DNA of 64,000 bases from Paracoccus methylarcula (GTDB lineage: Bacteria; Pseudomonadota; Alphaproteobacteria; Rhodobacterales; Rhodobacteraceae): positions 496,001 to 560,000 of the forward strand of contig NZ_PXNQ02000001.1 in NCBI RefSeq assembly GCF_003007735.2, written 5' to 3'. This document shows, piece after piece, positions 9,815-19,760 of the stretch. Numbering within the stretch: position 1 is the first letter of the stretch; each line of letters starts with the position of its first letter. The notes beneath the pieces are model-generated. The model saw only the letters and a list, made by a program, of their open reading frames with translations, did not search any database and was not told the DNA's origin. A program made the translations under genes and the position numbers.

Positions 9815-9970
9815 CTGCGCAGGATACCCCGTAGAGTTGTGGAACGGCAGAGGGTGGATTTCCCTATGGCCGGATATTGCGCAAAGCCGGGCAGAGGTGA
9901 GCAGTGTTTCGCTGGACCCGATCCGAAGAGGGTGCAGCAGGCAGCCGGTTCCGGCGGGAACCGATCTGTC

Positions 9971-11497
9971 CTAGCGCCGGACCGCCGCCCGCAATTCCGA
10001 CAGCCGGTAGGCCCCGGTCGCGAAGCTGAGGGCAAAGTAGATCACGGCGCCGCCGAAGACGAGGATGGCGAGGCCGGGAATGCGGCCGATTCCGGCGGTG
10101 TCGAGCCAGCCCTTCATGAACCACAGGGCGAGCGCCATCAGCGCCGAGGCCAGTGCGATCCGGGGGGCGGCACGCAGCAGCCGGGCATCGGCGCGGGCGG
10201 CCTGTCCCATGGCGCCGGTTCCCCACCAGAGCTGGCCGACCATGACCCATGCCGCGACGGTAGTGCCGATGGCGGCGGCAAGGAACCCGATCAGCGGCAT
10301 CAGCCCGAAAGCGACGACCGCGTTCACGACCATCGACATCGCGGCAAAGCGGAACGGGGTCTTCGTATCCTCGCGTGCGAAATAGAGCGGCTGCAGGATC
10401 TTCTGCAGCACGAAGGCGGGCAGGCCAAGCGCATAGACGATCAGCGCCTTGGAGGTCTGGCTGGTGTCATGGGCGCTGAACTGGCCGCGCTCGAACAGGG
10501 TCGCGACCATCGGCTCGGCGATGACGGCGATGGCGAAGGCGGCGGGCAGGGTCAGGAACAGCCCGAACTCGGTGGCGCGGGAATAGGCGGATTGCCCGCC
10601 AGCGTGATCCTCGGCCCGCAGCCGACGGGCCAGTTCCGGCAGCAGGACCACGGCGACAGCCGCTCCTACGACGCCAAGGGGCAGTTGATAGAGACGGTCG
10701 GAATAGGCCAGCCAACCGATGGCGCCCTCGAAACGCGAGCCGACCTGCCGCCCGATCAGCAGGTTGAGCTGCACCACGCCCCCGGCAAAGGCGGCGGGCA
10801 GGGCCACGGCCAGCAGGCGGCGCATATCGGGCGTCAGGCGCGGGCGGCGCGGCCGGAAGGTCCAGCCATTGCGATGCGCGTCCCACCAGACCAGCCCAAG
10901 CTGCGCAATTCCCGTCAGCGGCGTAGCCCATGCCAGCGTCAGCCCCAGGTCCCAGCCCAGCCAGCGGCCCAGCCCCATCGCCACGATGAACAACAGGTTC
11001 AACAGGACAGGCGCGGCGGCGGCGGCGGTGAAACGGCCATTGGCGTTCAGCACGCCCGAGATCATCGAGGCCAGCGAGATCAGCAGGATATAGGGAAACG
11101 TGATCCGGCCATATTCGACCGCCAGCGCGAAACGTTCGTCCCCCGCGAAGCCCGAGGCCATAAGCCAGACCAGTCCGGGCATGGCAATCATCGCCAACGC
11201 CGTCAGGATAAGAACCACCGTGAACAAACCCGAAAATGCTTGGGCGGCAAATCGTTCGGCATCGGCACGGTCTTCCAGTTTCTTGGAAAAGATCGGCACG
11301 AACGCGGTATTGAACGCGCCTTCCGCGAAAAAGCGGCGGAACATGTTGGGCAGCGACAGCGCGATCAGGAAGGCTTCGGCCACCGGCCCGGTGCCCAGCC
11401 ATGCCGCCATCAGGATATCGCGGACGAAACCCGACACGCGGGAAATGAAGGTCCAGATCCCCACAGACAGGAATCCGCGCACCAGCCCCGATTTCAT
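9971..11497 (-). CDS. murJ: Lipid II flippase MurJ (MviN)
   Basis: A 508-residue MOP-superfamily inner-membrane protein that moves lipid-linked peptidoglycan precursor to the periplasmic face. The N-terminus has the family stretch GIWTFISRVSGFVRDILMA followed by SLPNMFRRFFAEGAFNTAF, and about 14 hydrophobic helices follow. The length is typical. AGAGGAA at the end of glnD serves as SD. The start lies 4 bases after the glnD stop, so lpoA-glnD-murJ reads as one operon. Confidence 0.96.
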   Translation of the reverse strand: MKSGLVRGFLSVGIWTFISRVSGFVRDILMAAWLGTGPVAEAFLIALSLPNMFRRFFAEGAFNTAFVPIFSKKLEDRADAERFAAQAFSGLFTVVLILTALAMIAMPGLVWLMASGFAGDERFALAVEYGRITFPYILLISLASMISGVLNANGRFTAAAAAPVLLNLLFIVAMGLGRWLGWDLGLTLAWATPLTGIAQLGLVWWDAHRNGWTFRPRRPRLTPDMRRLLAVALPAAFAGGVVQLNLLIGRQVGSRFEGAIGWLAYSDRLYQLPLGVVGAAVAVVLLPELARRLRAEDHAGGQSAYSRATEFGLFLTLPAAFAIAVIAEPMVATLFERGQFSAHDTSQTSKALIVYALGLPAFVLQKILQPLYFAREDTKTPFRFAAMSMVVNAVVAFGLMPLIGFLAAAIGTTVAAWVMVGQLWWGTGAMGQAARADARLLRAAPRIALASALMALALWFMKGWLDTAGIGRIPGLAILVFGGAVIYFALSFATGAYRLSELRAAVRR

Positions 11498-11501
11498 TGG
11501 C

Positions 11502-14285
11502 CTATTCCTCTGCCCGTTTTGCCCCGTCGGCGATCGCCGAACGCAGTTTCTTTTCCAGCGAAAGCCGCTTGGACTCGCTGTGCAGCTTCAGCCCGAACAT
11601 GTCCTTGACGTAGAAACTGTCAACCACCTGCGCGCCATAGGTGGCGATCACGGCGCTCACGATCTGGATATGATTGGCGGCAAGCGTCCGGGTCAGGTCA
11701 TAGAGCAGGCCCGGACGGTCGCGGGTATCGACCTCGATGATCGTGTAGATGTCGCTGCCCTCGTTGTCGAAGGTGACATGGGTGGGAAAGCGAAATTCGC
11801 GGTTGCGCTTCTTGGGCTTGTCGCGGGTGGCGAAAGCCTCTCGCGCGACGATCTCGCCCTTGAGCGTGCGCAGGATGGTCTGGCGCAGCCGGGGCAGGCG
11901 GTCTTCGGCGAAGGGATGGCCCTCGGCGTCCTGTATCCAGAACACCGCCGTGGCATAGCCGTCGCGCGTCGTGTAGGTGCGCGCGTCCACGACATTCGCC
12001 CCCATCAGCGTCAGCGCCCCGCACAGCCGCGAGAAGATGCCCGGATGATCGGCCAGCACGAAGGCCGTGCGCGTCGCGTCGCGGTCGGTGTCGGGATGCA
12101 GGTCGATGCGGATCTCGTCATGGCCGATCCGGTGCAGAAGCTGGGCGAAGACCGCCTGTGTCTCGGTCGGCAATCCGGGCCAGTAGGCGTCGTAATGGCG
12201 CGAGATCTCGGAGCGGATCTCCCTGGCTTCCCAACCCTTGGCGATCAGCAGGTGGCGCAGGGAGCGTTTCGCCTCGTTCTGGCGCTTGTCGCGGTTCAGT
12301 TCTTCCAGCCCGTTATCCAGGGCGGCGGCGGTTTCCTGGTGCAGCTTGCGCAGCAGAACCGCCTTCCAGTTGTTCCATGTGTTCGGGCCGACACCGCGGA
12401 TGTCGCAGGTTGTCAGAACCAGCAACAGGTCCAGCCGCTTGCGGGTTTTCACCGCCTTGGCGAAATCGCGCAGGGTGCGGGGATCCGAGATGTCGCGCTT
12501 TTGCGCCACGTCCGACATCAGCAGGTGATTGCGCACCAGCCATTCCACCGTCTCGACATCCTCGGGAGAAAAACCGAAGCGGGTCGCGATGCGGCGGGCG
12601 ATGCGGGCGCCGAGGATCGAGTGATCCTCGGGCCGGCCCTTGCCGATATCGTGCAGCAAGGTGGCCAGGTAGAGGACGCGCCGGTTGATGCCCTCGTTGA
12701 TGATCTCGCTGGATAGGGGCAGATCCTCGGGGTGTTCGCCCCGTTCGATCTCGGCCAGGGCGGCCACGCATTGGATGGAATGCTCGTCCACCGTGTAATG
12801 GTGATACAGGTTGAACTGCATCATCGCCACGACCGGCTCGAATTCCGGGATGAAGGCGGCCAGCACGCCAAGCTCGTTCATCCGGCGCAGCGAGCGTTCG
12901 GGATTGCCGTGCCTGAGCAGCAGATCCATGAAGATGCGGATCGCCTCGGGATCCGATCGGACCTGGTCGTCGATCAGGTCGAGATTAGCGGCGACAAGAC
13001 GCATGGCGTCGGGATGGATCAGGATGCCGGTGCGCAGCGCCTCTTCGAACAGGCGCAGGATGTTCAGCGGGTCCTGGACGAACGCTGCCTCGTCCTGGAT
13101 CGCCAGCCGGCCATGCTGATCGACAAAGCCCGCCTTCAGCTTGCGCCGCCTGCGGAAGAGGCGGCCGAGGAACGGGGCGCTGCGGACATGGCGGGCTTCG
13201 AGTTCGGTCAGGAAGACCCGGGTCAGCTCGCCGACACGGGTGGCGTGGCGGAAGTAGTCCTGCATGAAATATTCGACCCCGCGCCGGGCGGCATTGTCGG
13301 CATAGCCCATGCGTTTCGCCACCTCGACCTGCATGTCGAAGGACAGCACGTCCACCGGCCGTCCCGCGATCAGGTGCAGATGGCAGCGCACGGCCCAGAG
13401 GAAATCCTCGGCCTGCCAGAAGGCGAGATGCTCGTCGCGGGTGAAGACGCCCAGGTCGACCAGTTCCACGGCGCGATCGACATGGTGGATATATTTCGCG
13501 ATCCAGTAGAGCGTCTGCAGGTCTCGCAGCCCGCCCTTGCCCTCCTTGACATTGGGTTCCAGCACATAGCGCTGACCGCCCTGGCGTTGATGGCGCGCGG
13601 CGCGCTCCTCCAGCTTGGCCTCGACGAATTCGGGGATGGTCTTCTCGAACAGTTCGGACCACAACCGGGTGCCGAGCTCCTGCGCGAGCGGGGCGTGGCC
13701 GGTGACGAGCCGATGCTCCACCAGCGAGGTCCGGATGGTCATGTCGCCCGTGCCAAGGCGCAGGCAGTCATCGACGGTGCGGATCGAATGGCCGATCTTC
13801 AGCTTCAGGTCCCACAGCATGTAGAGCATGGATTCGACCACGCTCTCTGCCCAAGGGGTGATCTTGTAGGGCGTCAGGAACAGCAGGTCGACATCGGATG
13901 CCGGGGCCATCTCGGCCCGCCCGTATCCTCCGACGGCCAGAACCGCCAGCCGCTCGGCATCCGAAGGGGAGCGCAGCGGATGCAGGTGGGTCGTGGCGAC
14001 GTGATGGATCGCGGTGACGATGCCGTCGGTCAGCATGGCGATGGCACGGACGGACTCGCGGGCGGCGCGCGGATGACCGAGGAAGCCCGCCTCGATATCG
14101 GCCATCGCGGCGGCGCGCGCTTCGGCGAGCGCCGCAACCGTCGCGCTCCGGATGTTGCGCGGCTGGTCCAGGCCCGACAATTCGGCGTCCAGTCGGGGCA
14201 GGAAATTGCCGGGTTCGAATATGGCATGCGCCCCGGGCAATGCCGGGGCGCTTTGCACGACGGTATCGGTGGATGCGTCGCTCAA
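11502..14285 (-). CDS. glnD: Bifunctional [protein-PII] uridylyltransferase/uridylyl-removing enzyme
   Basis: The nitrogen sensor that uridylylates and deuridylylates PII proteins in response to glutamine; 927 residues. The nucleotidyltransferase motif GGYGR is at 119-123 with acidic residues D131 and D133. The HD hydrolase motif LLHDIGKGRPEDHS is near residue 545. Two ACT domains close the protein (GIFSRLCGALTLMGAN and RPGLLYDLTRTLAANH). The frame opens with TTG at 14285, just after the lpoA stop. No SD is obvious and the next in-frame ATG (residue 61) would cut conserved sequence, so a TTG start seems most likely. Confidence 0.95.
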   Translation of the reverse strand: MSDASTDTVVQSAPALPGAHAIFEPGNFLPRLDAELSGLDQPRNIRSATVAALAEARAAAMADIEAGFLGHPRAARESVRAIAMLTDGIVTAIHHVATTHLHPLRSPSDAERLAVLAVGGYGRAEMAPASDVDLLFLTPYKITPWAESVVESMLYMLWDLKLKIGHSIRTVDDCLRLGTGDMTIRTSLVEHRLVTGHAPLAQELGTRLWSELFEKTIPEFVEAKLEERAARHQRQGGQRYVLEPNVKEGKGGLRDLQTLYWIAKYIHHVDRAVELVDLGVFTRDEHLAFWQAEDFLWAVRCHLHLIAGRPVDVLSFDMQVEVAKRMGYADNAARRGVEYFMQDYFRHATRVGELTRVFLTELEARHVRSAPFLGRLFRRRRKLKAGFVDQHGRLAIQDEAAFVQDPLNILRLFEEALRTGILIHPDAMRLVAANLDLIDDQVRSDPEAIRIFMDLLLRHGNPERSLRRMNELGVLAAFIPEFEPVVAMMQFNLYHHYTVDEHSIQCVAALAEIERGEHPEDLPLSSEIINEGINRRVLYLATLLHDIGKGRPEDHSILGARIARRIATRFGFSPEDVETVEWLVRNHLLMSDVAQKRDISDPRTLRDFAKAVKTRKRLDLLLVLTTCDIRGVGPNTWNNWKAVLLRKLHQETAAALDNGLEELNRDKRQNEAKRSLRHLLIAKGWEAREIRSEISRHYDAYWPGLPTETQAVFAQLLHRIGHDEIRIDLHPDTDRDATRTAFVLADHPGIFSRLCGALTLMGANVVDARTYTTRDGYATAVFWIQDAEGHPFAEDRLPRLRQTILRTLKGEIVAREAFATRDKPKKRNREFRFPTHVTFDNEGSDIYTIIEVDTRDRPGLLYDLTRTLAANHIQIVSAVIATYGAQVVDSFYVKDMFGLKLHSESKRLSLEKKLRSAIADGAKRAEE

Positions 14286-14287
14286 GG

Positions 14288-15499
14288 TCAGAAGCCGAAG
14301 CCGCCGAAGCCGCGCGGGGCCGGGTCGAGGACGACCATCTGGTTGTTGCGGATCGTGGCCACGGCCAGTCCTCGTTCGGCGGTGCGGTCGGGCCGCAGCC
14401 GGAAGACTCCGCCCACCCCTGCGAAGCCGGAACGCTGGGTCAGCCCGCTGGTGGTCAGGGCGTTGCGCTTGCCGGCACGAACCTGAGAGGCGATCGCCGC
14501 GATGCTGTCATAGGCCAGGGGGGCCAGCGCGTGTGGTGCTTCGCCATAGGCGGCCTGGTAGCGGGCGTTGAATTGCTGAGCGAGCCGCTGGTCGGGGATC
14601 GCGAACCAGCCGTTCTGCAACTGCTGCAATGTCATGCGCGAGCGGGGTTCGTCCCAACGGGTCAGCCCCATGAACTGGGTGACCTGCGAGGTGACGCCCG
14701 CAGCGGCCAGTTTCTCGGTCAGATAGGGCAGGACGGCCTGATGATTGGCGGTCATGAATATCGCATCCACCTGGCCCGATTTCGCTGCCGCGGTGATCTG
14801 CGGGGCGACGGAGTCGATGCCGGTGATCGAGACCGGGTGATTGCTGCGCCCGGCCAGCCTTGCGCCCTTGCGGGCGATGGCGGCCTCGATGGCACGGCCG
14901 CCGATCTGGCCCGCCACGTCGTCCTCGGCCACGACATAGACGTTGCGCTTGCCCTGGCGGACGCCATATCCGACCAATCGATCGGCGATATTGGCGAAAT
15001 TGGTGCCCATCACGAAGACATTGCCACCCGCCACCTCGGTATTGTTGGAAAATGACAATACGTTGATATTGCGGGGCATCATGGCTGCGCCGACGGCATT
15101 CGCCGCCTCGGCGTAAAGCGGCCCGACGATGATCTGGGCCCCGGCATCGGCGGCGGCATTCGCCCGCGCGACGGCCTGCTGGGTATTTCCGCCCGTGTCG
15201 TAGATGGCGAGGTCGATGCTTGCCCCCTGCGCGTCGGAGGCGGCCATGCGGGCGGCGTTCTTCAGGCTGCGCGCCAGTGTCTCGATATTGGGGTTTCCGG
15301 TGCCGCCGGGCACCAGCAAGGCCACCTTGACCGGCTGGCCGGGGTCGATCATCTGGCCGGCCTCGGGTCCGACCGAGGTGACATTGCCTCCGCCCGTCGG
15401 CTCACAGGCGGCGATGACGAAGGCGGACAGGACTGCCCCGGCACGCAATGCCAGACGGCGGAACGGATTCGGTCCCCGGCTTGTGATAATTGCGAACAT
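14288..15499 (-). CDS. LpoA-type penicillin-binding protein activator lipoprotein
   Basis: A 403-residue protein with a lipoprotein signal ending at Cys32 (AFVIAAC). The mature part resembles periplasmic binding proteins of the LppC/LpoA group (VKVALLVPGGTGNPNIE, AQIIVGPLYAEAANAVGAAM). In Enterobacteria LpoA activates PBP1a. Alphaproteobacterial members lack the long N-terminal TPR domain, as this one does. The gene precedes glnD by 2 bases and is divergent from rsmI, the usual arrangement in the family. AGGGA is the SD. Confidence 0.8.
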   Translation of the reverse strand: MFAIITSRGPNPFRRLALRAGAVLSAFVIAACEPTGGGNVTSVGPEAGQMIDPGQPVKVALLVPGGTGNPNIETLARSLKNAARMAASDAQGASIDLAIYDTGGNTQQAVARANAAADAGAQIIVGPLYAEAANAVGAAMMPRNINVLSFSNNTEVAGGNVFVMGTNFANIADRLVGYGVRQGKRNVYVVAEDDVAGQIGGRAIEAAIARKGARLAGRSNHPVSITGIDSVAPQITAAAKSGQVDAIFMTANHQAVLPYLTEKLAAAGVTSQVTQFMGLTRWDEPRSRMTLQQLQNGWFAIPDQRLAQQFNARYQAAYGEAPHALAPLAYDSIAAIASQVRAGKRNALTTSGLTQRSGFAGVGGVFRLRPDRTAERGLAVATIRNNQMVVLDPAPRGFGGFGF

Positions 15500-15613
15500 A
15501 TGAAATTTCCCTGCTGTAATGTAGGTATCGGCGGATCACGGGCAGCAGCCTATGTCCATCGCCCGCGATTGGCAATCAGGCGAAGGGTCCGAAAGCGGCA
15601 AAAGGAGATGCCC

Positions 15614-16558
15614 GTGAGCGAAAGGCCAGCACCCCGAAATACAGGCGGCCGTGCCACCCCGGACGAGCCGGCGCGCCGACTTTCGGCGCATGTCGAGGCG
15701 GTGGCGCTGGAGCCCGGCCTCCACCTGGTTGCCACCCCGATCGGTGCGGCGCGGGACATCACCCTGCATGCGCTGGACGTTCTGAACTCGGCGGAGCTGC
15801 TGGCGGCCGAGGATACAAGGGTGATGCGCCACCTGATGGATATCCATGGAGTGCCCCTGCGCGGGCGCCGGATCATGGCCTATCACGACCATAACGCCGA
15901 CCGGCAGCGCCCGGCGATCCTGGCTGCGCTGCGCGAGGGGCGCAGCGTGGCTTATGCATCCGACGCCGGCACGCCGCTGGTCGCCGATCCCGGTTATCGG
16001 CTGGCGCGCGACGCGGCCGCACAGGGGAGCCGGGTGCATGCGGTTCCCGGCCCGTCCGCTGCACTCGCGGCTCTGAGCCTGTCGGGCCTGCCGAGCGATC
16101 GGTTCCTGTTCGCCGGATTTCCGCCCGCGACCAAGGCTGCCCGCGCGACATGGCTGCGGCAATGGGCGTTGATCGATGCGACGGTGATCCTTTTCGAAAG
16201 CCCGAGGCGGGTTAACCAGACAGTGGAAGAGTTGTTCGAAATCGAGGCGAATCGAATTATCGTCGTGGCCCGGGAACTGACGAAGAAATTCGAAGAGGTG
16301 ATTCGGGGAACGGCGGCAGAACTGGTGGCCGATCCGCGTATGCAAAGCCTGAAGGGCGAGGTGGTTCTGGTGCTGGATCGTCCTGCTCCGGCTGTCGTCG
16401 ATGAGGATCAGCTTCGGTCTGCCCTGCAGGAAAGATTGCGCAGCATGACGGTCAAGGATGCCGCGCGCGAGGTGGCGCTTGATCTGGGGCTTCGCAGAAG
16501 GGATGTGTATCAGACCGCTCTCGCGCTTGCCGGGCGGGGTGCAGGCGATGAGGATTGA
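15614..16558 (+). CDS. rsmI: 16S rRNA (cytidine(1402)-2'-O)-methyltransferase
   Basis: SAM-dependent methyltransferase of the tetrapyrrole-methylase fold that modifies the decoding-centre cytidine C1402; 314 residues. Signatures are GLHLVATPIGAARDITLHAL, AAEDTRVMRHL, SDAGTPLVADPGYRLARDA and VPGPSAALAALSLSGLPSDR. Upstream in-frame starts exist at 15500 and 15608. AAAGGAG at 15601-15607 touches the ATG at 15608 but sits an ideal six bases before the GTG at 15614, so I chose GTG. The gene is divergent from lpoA and is followed by yraN. Confidence 0.95.
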   Translation: MSERPAPRNTGGRATPDEPARRLSAHVEAVALEPGLHLVATPIGAARDITLHALDVLNSAELLAAEDTRVMRHLMDIHGVPLRGRRIMAYHDHNADRQRPAILAALREGRSVAYASDAGTPLVADPGYRLARDAAAQGSRVHAVPGPSAALAALSLSGLPSDRFLFAGFPPATKAARATWLRQWALIDATVILFESPRRVNQTVEELFEIEANRIIVVARELTKKFEEVIRGTAAELVADPRMQSLKGEVVLVLDRPAPAVVDEDQLRSALQERLRSMTVKDAAREVALDLGLRRRDVYQTALALAGRGAGDED

Positions 16559-16592
16559 GGCGACGCTTTGCCTTTGAGGAGAATGGTTCGCA

Positions 16593-17039
16593 ATGGGTTA
16601 TCAACCACGGTTTTTCGAAGATCAGACCCATGTCGATGTCGGGCGCGCCACCCCGCGAGTGCGGCGGAACTCCGGCGGGCGGGCAAGGCGGGGCGCGGTC
16701 GCGGCGATCTCGGGCCTGCTCGCGGAGGAGCGGGTGGAAGCTCAATACGAGGCTCAGGGATATCAGGTGCTTGCGCGGCGTTGGCGGGGCAAGGCGGGAG
16801 AGATCGATCTGGTCTGTGAGCACGGCGGCGCCCTGATCTTTGTCGAGGTGAAATCCGCCCCCAGCCATGCACAGGCGGCGGAGCGGCTGTTGCGCAGGCA
16901 GATGGACCGCATCTGCATGGCTGCCTGCGAGTTTTGCGGGGATCGTCCCGCGGGGCTGCTGAGCGAGATGCGCTTCGATGCGGCGTTGGTGGATGGCCTG
17001 GGGCGGGTCCAGGTGATCGAGAACGCTTTTGGCGGCTAA
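16593..17039 (+). CDS. YraN/UPF0102 family protein (endonuclease-like fold)
   Basis: A 148-residue protein. The last ~100 residues match YraN: EERVEAQYEAQGYQVLARRW, then GKAGEIDLV (GEIDL at 69-73) and FVEVKSA (VEVK at 84-87). Asp72, Glu85 and Lys87 correspond to a PD-(D/E)xK-type site. The biological role is unclear; it is almost always found next to rsmI, as here. The first ~45 residues are basic and poorly conserved, so the start is uncertain. Confidence 0.85.
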   Translation: MGYQPRFFEDQTHVDVGRATPRVRRNSGGRARRGAVAAISGLLAEERVEAQYEAQGYQVLARRWRGKAGEIDLVCEHGGALIFVEVKSAPSHAQAAERLLRRQMDRICMAACEFCGDRPAGLLSEMRFDAALVDGLGRVQVIENAFGG

Positions 17040-17105
17040 TGCCGGGCCACTTGCATCCGCCCGTTCCTCGGGCGACAAGCGAGCGACGAATTTCAGGAGG
17101 GCGGG

Positions 17106-18062
17106 ATGAGCCTTTACGTCGCATTGCAGATGGACCCGATCGAGGCTGTTGACATCAACGGTGACAGCACCTTCCGCATCGGGTTGGAGGCTGAAGCACG
17201 CGGGCACCGGTTGTTCCAGTATACGGTCGATCAGCTTCGCTATGACGAGGGGCGCGTTATCGCGCGGGGCCGTCCGGTCACGTTGCGGCGCATTGAAGGC
17301 GATCATGTGACTTTCGGTGATTGGGCCGAGGTCGAACTGACCGAATTCGACGTTGTCTGGCTCCGGCAGGATCCGCCTTTCGACATGGGATATGTGACCT
17401 CGACCCATCTGCTGGATCGGGTGCATCCTGGAACGCTGGTCGTCAATGATCCGTTCTGGGTGCGCAACTGCCCCGAAAAGCTGATGGTTCTGGATTTCCC
17501 GGATTTGACCCCACCGACCATGATCGCTCGCGACCTGTCCGATTTCCGGCGGTTTCGCGAGCGTCACGGAGAGATCATCGTCAAGCCGCTTTACGGCAAT
17601 GGCGGGGCCGGCGTGTTCCATCTTCGTCCCGGCGATCCCAACCTTTCCGCCCTGCTCGAGACCTTTGCCGGGATCAACCGGGAGCCGATGATCGCGCAGA
17701 AGTACCTGCCGGCGGTCGCGCGCGGCGACAAGCGGATCATCCTGGTCGATGGAGAGCCCGTCGGGGCGATAAACCGCGTTCCGCAAGAGGGTGAGGCGCG
17801 TTCGAACATGCATGTCGGAGGGCGGGCGGAGAAGATCGACCTGACCGGGAGGGAGCGCGAGATTTGCCGGCGAATCGGGCCGGTGCTGCGCGAGAAGGGG
17901 CTGATCTTCACCGGTATCGATGTCATCGACGGCTGGTTGACAGAGATCAATGTCACTTCTCCGACCGGGATCCAGGAGCTGGAACGTTTCGATGGCATCA
18001 ACGCGGCGGCGTTGATATGGGAGGCGATCGAGAAACGGGCCTCGGGGCAGGGGCCGTCCTAG
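17106..18062 (+). CDS. gshB: Glutathione synthase
   Basis: An ATP-grasp ligase joining gamma-glutamylcysteine and glycine to make glutathione; 318 residues, normal for the prokaryotic family. It opens with [24 protein letters not shown] family sequence. It has the ATP-binding [14 protein letters not shown] loop and the C-terminal metal-binding [21 protein letters not shown] lies five bases before the ATG. Glutathione is the co-substrate of Gfa, also in this window. The gene faces yifB across a 62-base gap that holds one copy of the dispersed 20-bp motif. Confidence 0.96.
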   Translation: MSLYVALQMDPIEAVDINGDSTFRIGLEAEARGHRLFQYTVDQLRYDEGRVIARGRPVTLRRIEGDHVTFGDWAEVELTEFDVVWLRQDPPFDMGYVTSTHLLDRVHPGTLVVNDPFWVRNCPEKLMVLDFPDLTPPTMIARDLSDFRRFRERHGEIIVKPLYGNGGAGVFHLRPGDPNLSALLETFAGINREPMIAQKYLPAVARGDKRIILVDGEPVGAINRVPQEGEARSNMHVGGRAEKIDLTGREREICRRIGPVLREKGLIFTGIDVIDGWLTEINVTSPTGIQELERFDGINAAALIWEAIEKRASGQGPS

Positions 18063-18096
18063 CGACGCGGCCATTGCCGTTCCGGTGGCCCTTGAA

Positions 18097-18116
18097 GGTA
18101 TTTCCACAAAGAAGAA
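18097..18116 (+). repeat. Dispersed 20-bp intergenic motif, copy near gshB
   Basis: GGTATTTCCACAAAGAAGAA in the gap between the convergent gshB and yifB genes, 35 bases after the gshB stop. It is a diverged member of the GATATTTGCATGAAGAAGAA family. Confidence 0.5.
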
Positions 18117-18124
18117 TCGGCGGT

Positions 18125-19669
18125 TCAGCCGCCCGTGATGAAGGGCAGGCGATAGCTTATGGCTTCGGCCAGATGCGGCGCCCGGACATTTTCGGCACCA
18201 TCGAGATCGGCAATCGTGCGGGCTGTACGCAGAATGCGATGATAGCCTCGGGCTGTCAGCCCGAGGCGTTCGGAGGCCCTGGCGATCAGGTCTCGGCCCT
18301 CGCTGTCGGGGCTGGCGATGTCGTCCAGAAGCGCACCAGAGGCTTCGGCATTGACATGCAGGCGGGGGTGGTCCCGGAAACGATGCGCTTGAACCGCACG
18401 CGCGGCCGCGATCCGGGAGGCGATCTTGTCCGAGCTTTCGCCATCGGCGGTCAATTCGAGATCGTGGAAGCTGACTGCAGGGATCTCGAGGCGCAGGTCG
18501 AATCGATCCATGAGCGGCCCGGAAATCTTGCCCATGTAATCGGCACCGCAATTCGGCGCGCGTGAGCAAGCCCGTGCCGCATCCGCCAGATATCCGCAGC
18601 GGCACGGATTGGCGGCGGCGATCAGCAGGAAGCGGCATGGATAGCGGATATGGGCATTGGCCCGGGCGACGGTGACTTCGCCCGTCTCGATGGGTTGGCG
18701 CAGGGTTTCCAGCACTTGCCGGGGGAATTCGGGGAACTCGTCCATGAACAGCACGCCGTTATGGGCGAGGCTGATCTCGCCCGGCTTGGCGCCCCGCCCG
18801 CCTCCGACGATCGCGGCCATCGAGGCGGTGTGATGGGGTTCGCGGAATGGCGTGAGCCGCGAGATACCACCATCCTTCAGCAATCCGGCCAGGGAGTGGA
18901 TCATCGAGGTTTCCAGCGCCTCGATCGGGCTGAGTGGTGGCATCAGGCCGGGCAATCGCGCCGCCAGCATGGATTTTCCTGCACCTGGCGGTCCGACCAT
19001 CAGCATATGATGGCGTCCCGCGGCGGCGATCTCGAGGGCACGTTTCGCGCGTTCCTGGCCCTTGACCTCCGACAGGCAGCCTGCCGCCGGGATGTCGCCG
19101 ATCGTGCCGGGGATGGCGCGGGCCATCGGGCGGCGGTCGGTCAGGTGATCGACCGCGTCGCGCAGCGTGGCAGGGGCGAAGACGGGAACCGTCTCGACCC
19201 ATGCCGCCTCGGCGCCGCAGGGGCGGGGGCAGATCAGGGCACGGTCGTCCTCGGCGGCAGTCATGGCGGCGGGCAGGGCGCCGGCGACCGGCACCAGCCT
19301 TCCGTCCAGCGCCAGTTCCCCAAGACAGACGCAGCGGCCCAGTTCCTCGACCGGGATGATCTCGAGCGCGGCAAGGATCGCCAATGCGATGGGCAGGTCG
19401 AAATGCGATCCCTCTTTCGGCATGTCGGCGGGAGACAGGTTCACCGTCAGCCGCTTGCTGGGCAGGGCAATCGACAGCGCACCGAACGCCGCCCTGACCC
19501 GTTCGCGCGCCTCGCTGACGGCCTTGTTGGGCAGGCCCACGATGGCAAAGCCCGGCAACCCGGCCGCAACCGAGCATTGCACCTCGACCAGGCGCGCCTC
19601 GATCCCTTCGAAGGCGACCGAATAGGCGATTGCGACCATCATGACCCCGTCTGCGTTTATCGGGAACAT
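18125..19669 (-). CDS. YifB/ComM family Mg-chelatase-like AAA+ ATPase
   Basis: A 514-residue protein with an N-terminal Lon-protease-like fold (SVAFEGIEARLVEVQC, LPSKRLTVNLSPADMPKEGS), an AAA+ core with Walker A MVGPPGAGKSMLA and Walker B GVLFMDEFPEF, and the C-terminal Mg-chelatase-like part with four cysteines. The related ComM is a branch-migration helicase used in natural transformation. CGGGAG five bases before the ATG at 19669 favours this start. A second ATG at 19639 (MVAIAYSVAF) matches the usual family N-terminus and remains possible. Confidence 0.9.
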   Translation of the reverse strand: MFPINADGVMMVAIAYSVAFEGIEARLVEVQCSVAAGLPGFAIVGLPNKAVSEARERVRAAFGALSIALPSKRLTVNLSPADMPKEGSHFDLPIALAILAALEIIPVEELGRCVCLGELALDGRLVPVAGALPAAMTAAEDDRALICPRPCGAEAAWVETVPVFAPATLRDAVDHLTDRRPMARAIPGTIGDIPAAGCLSEVKGQERAKRALEIAAAGRHHMLMVGPPGAGKSMLAARLPGLMPPLSPIEALETSMIHSLAGLLKDGGISRLTPFREPHHTASMAAIVGGGRGAKPGEISLAHNGVLFMDEFPEFPRQVLETLRQPIETGEVTVARANAHIRYPCRFLLIAAANPCRCGYLADAARACSRAPNCGADYMGKISGPLMDRFDLRLEIPAVSFHDLELTADGESSDKIASRIAAARAVQAHRFRDHPRLHVNAEASGALLDDIASPDSEGRDLIARASERLGLTARGYHRILRTARTIADLDGAENVRAPHLAEAISYRLPFITGG

Positions 19670-19760
19670 GAACGCTCCCGGCTAAGAACAGGTTAATCGG
19701 CGGGTTTTCTTGCGGGTTGCGGGTTGCATCGCTATCTGTCGGACAGAACCTGGGGGTGAA

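Noticed and set aside
9839..11608. 589-codon open frame on the plus strand
   Set aside because: Antisense to murJ; rich in Gln, Gly, Arg and His with no domain, while murJ is clearly real.
12732..14486. 584-codon open frame on the plus strand
   Set aside because: Antisense to glnD, whose catalytic motifs are intact.
16452..18638. 728-codon open frame on the minus strand
   Set aside because: Covers yraN and gshB in antisense and overlaps yifB; no recognisable domain.
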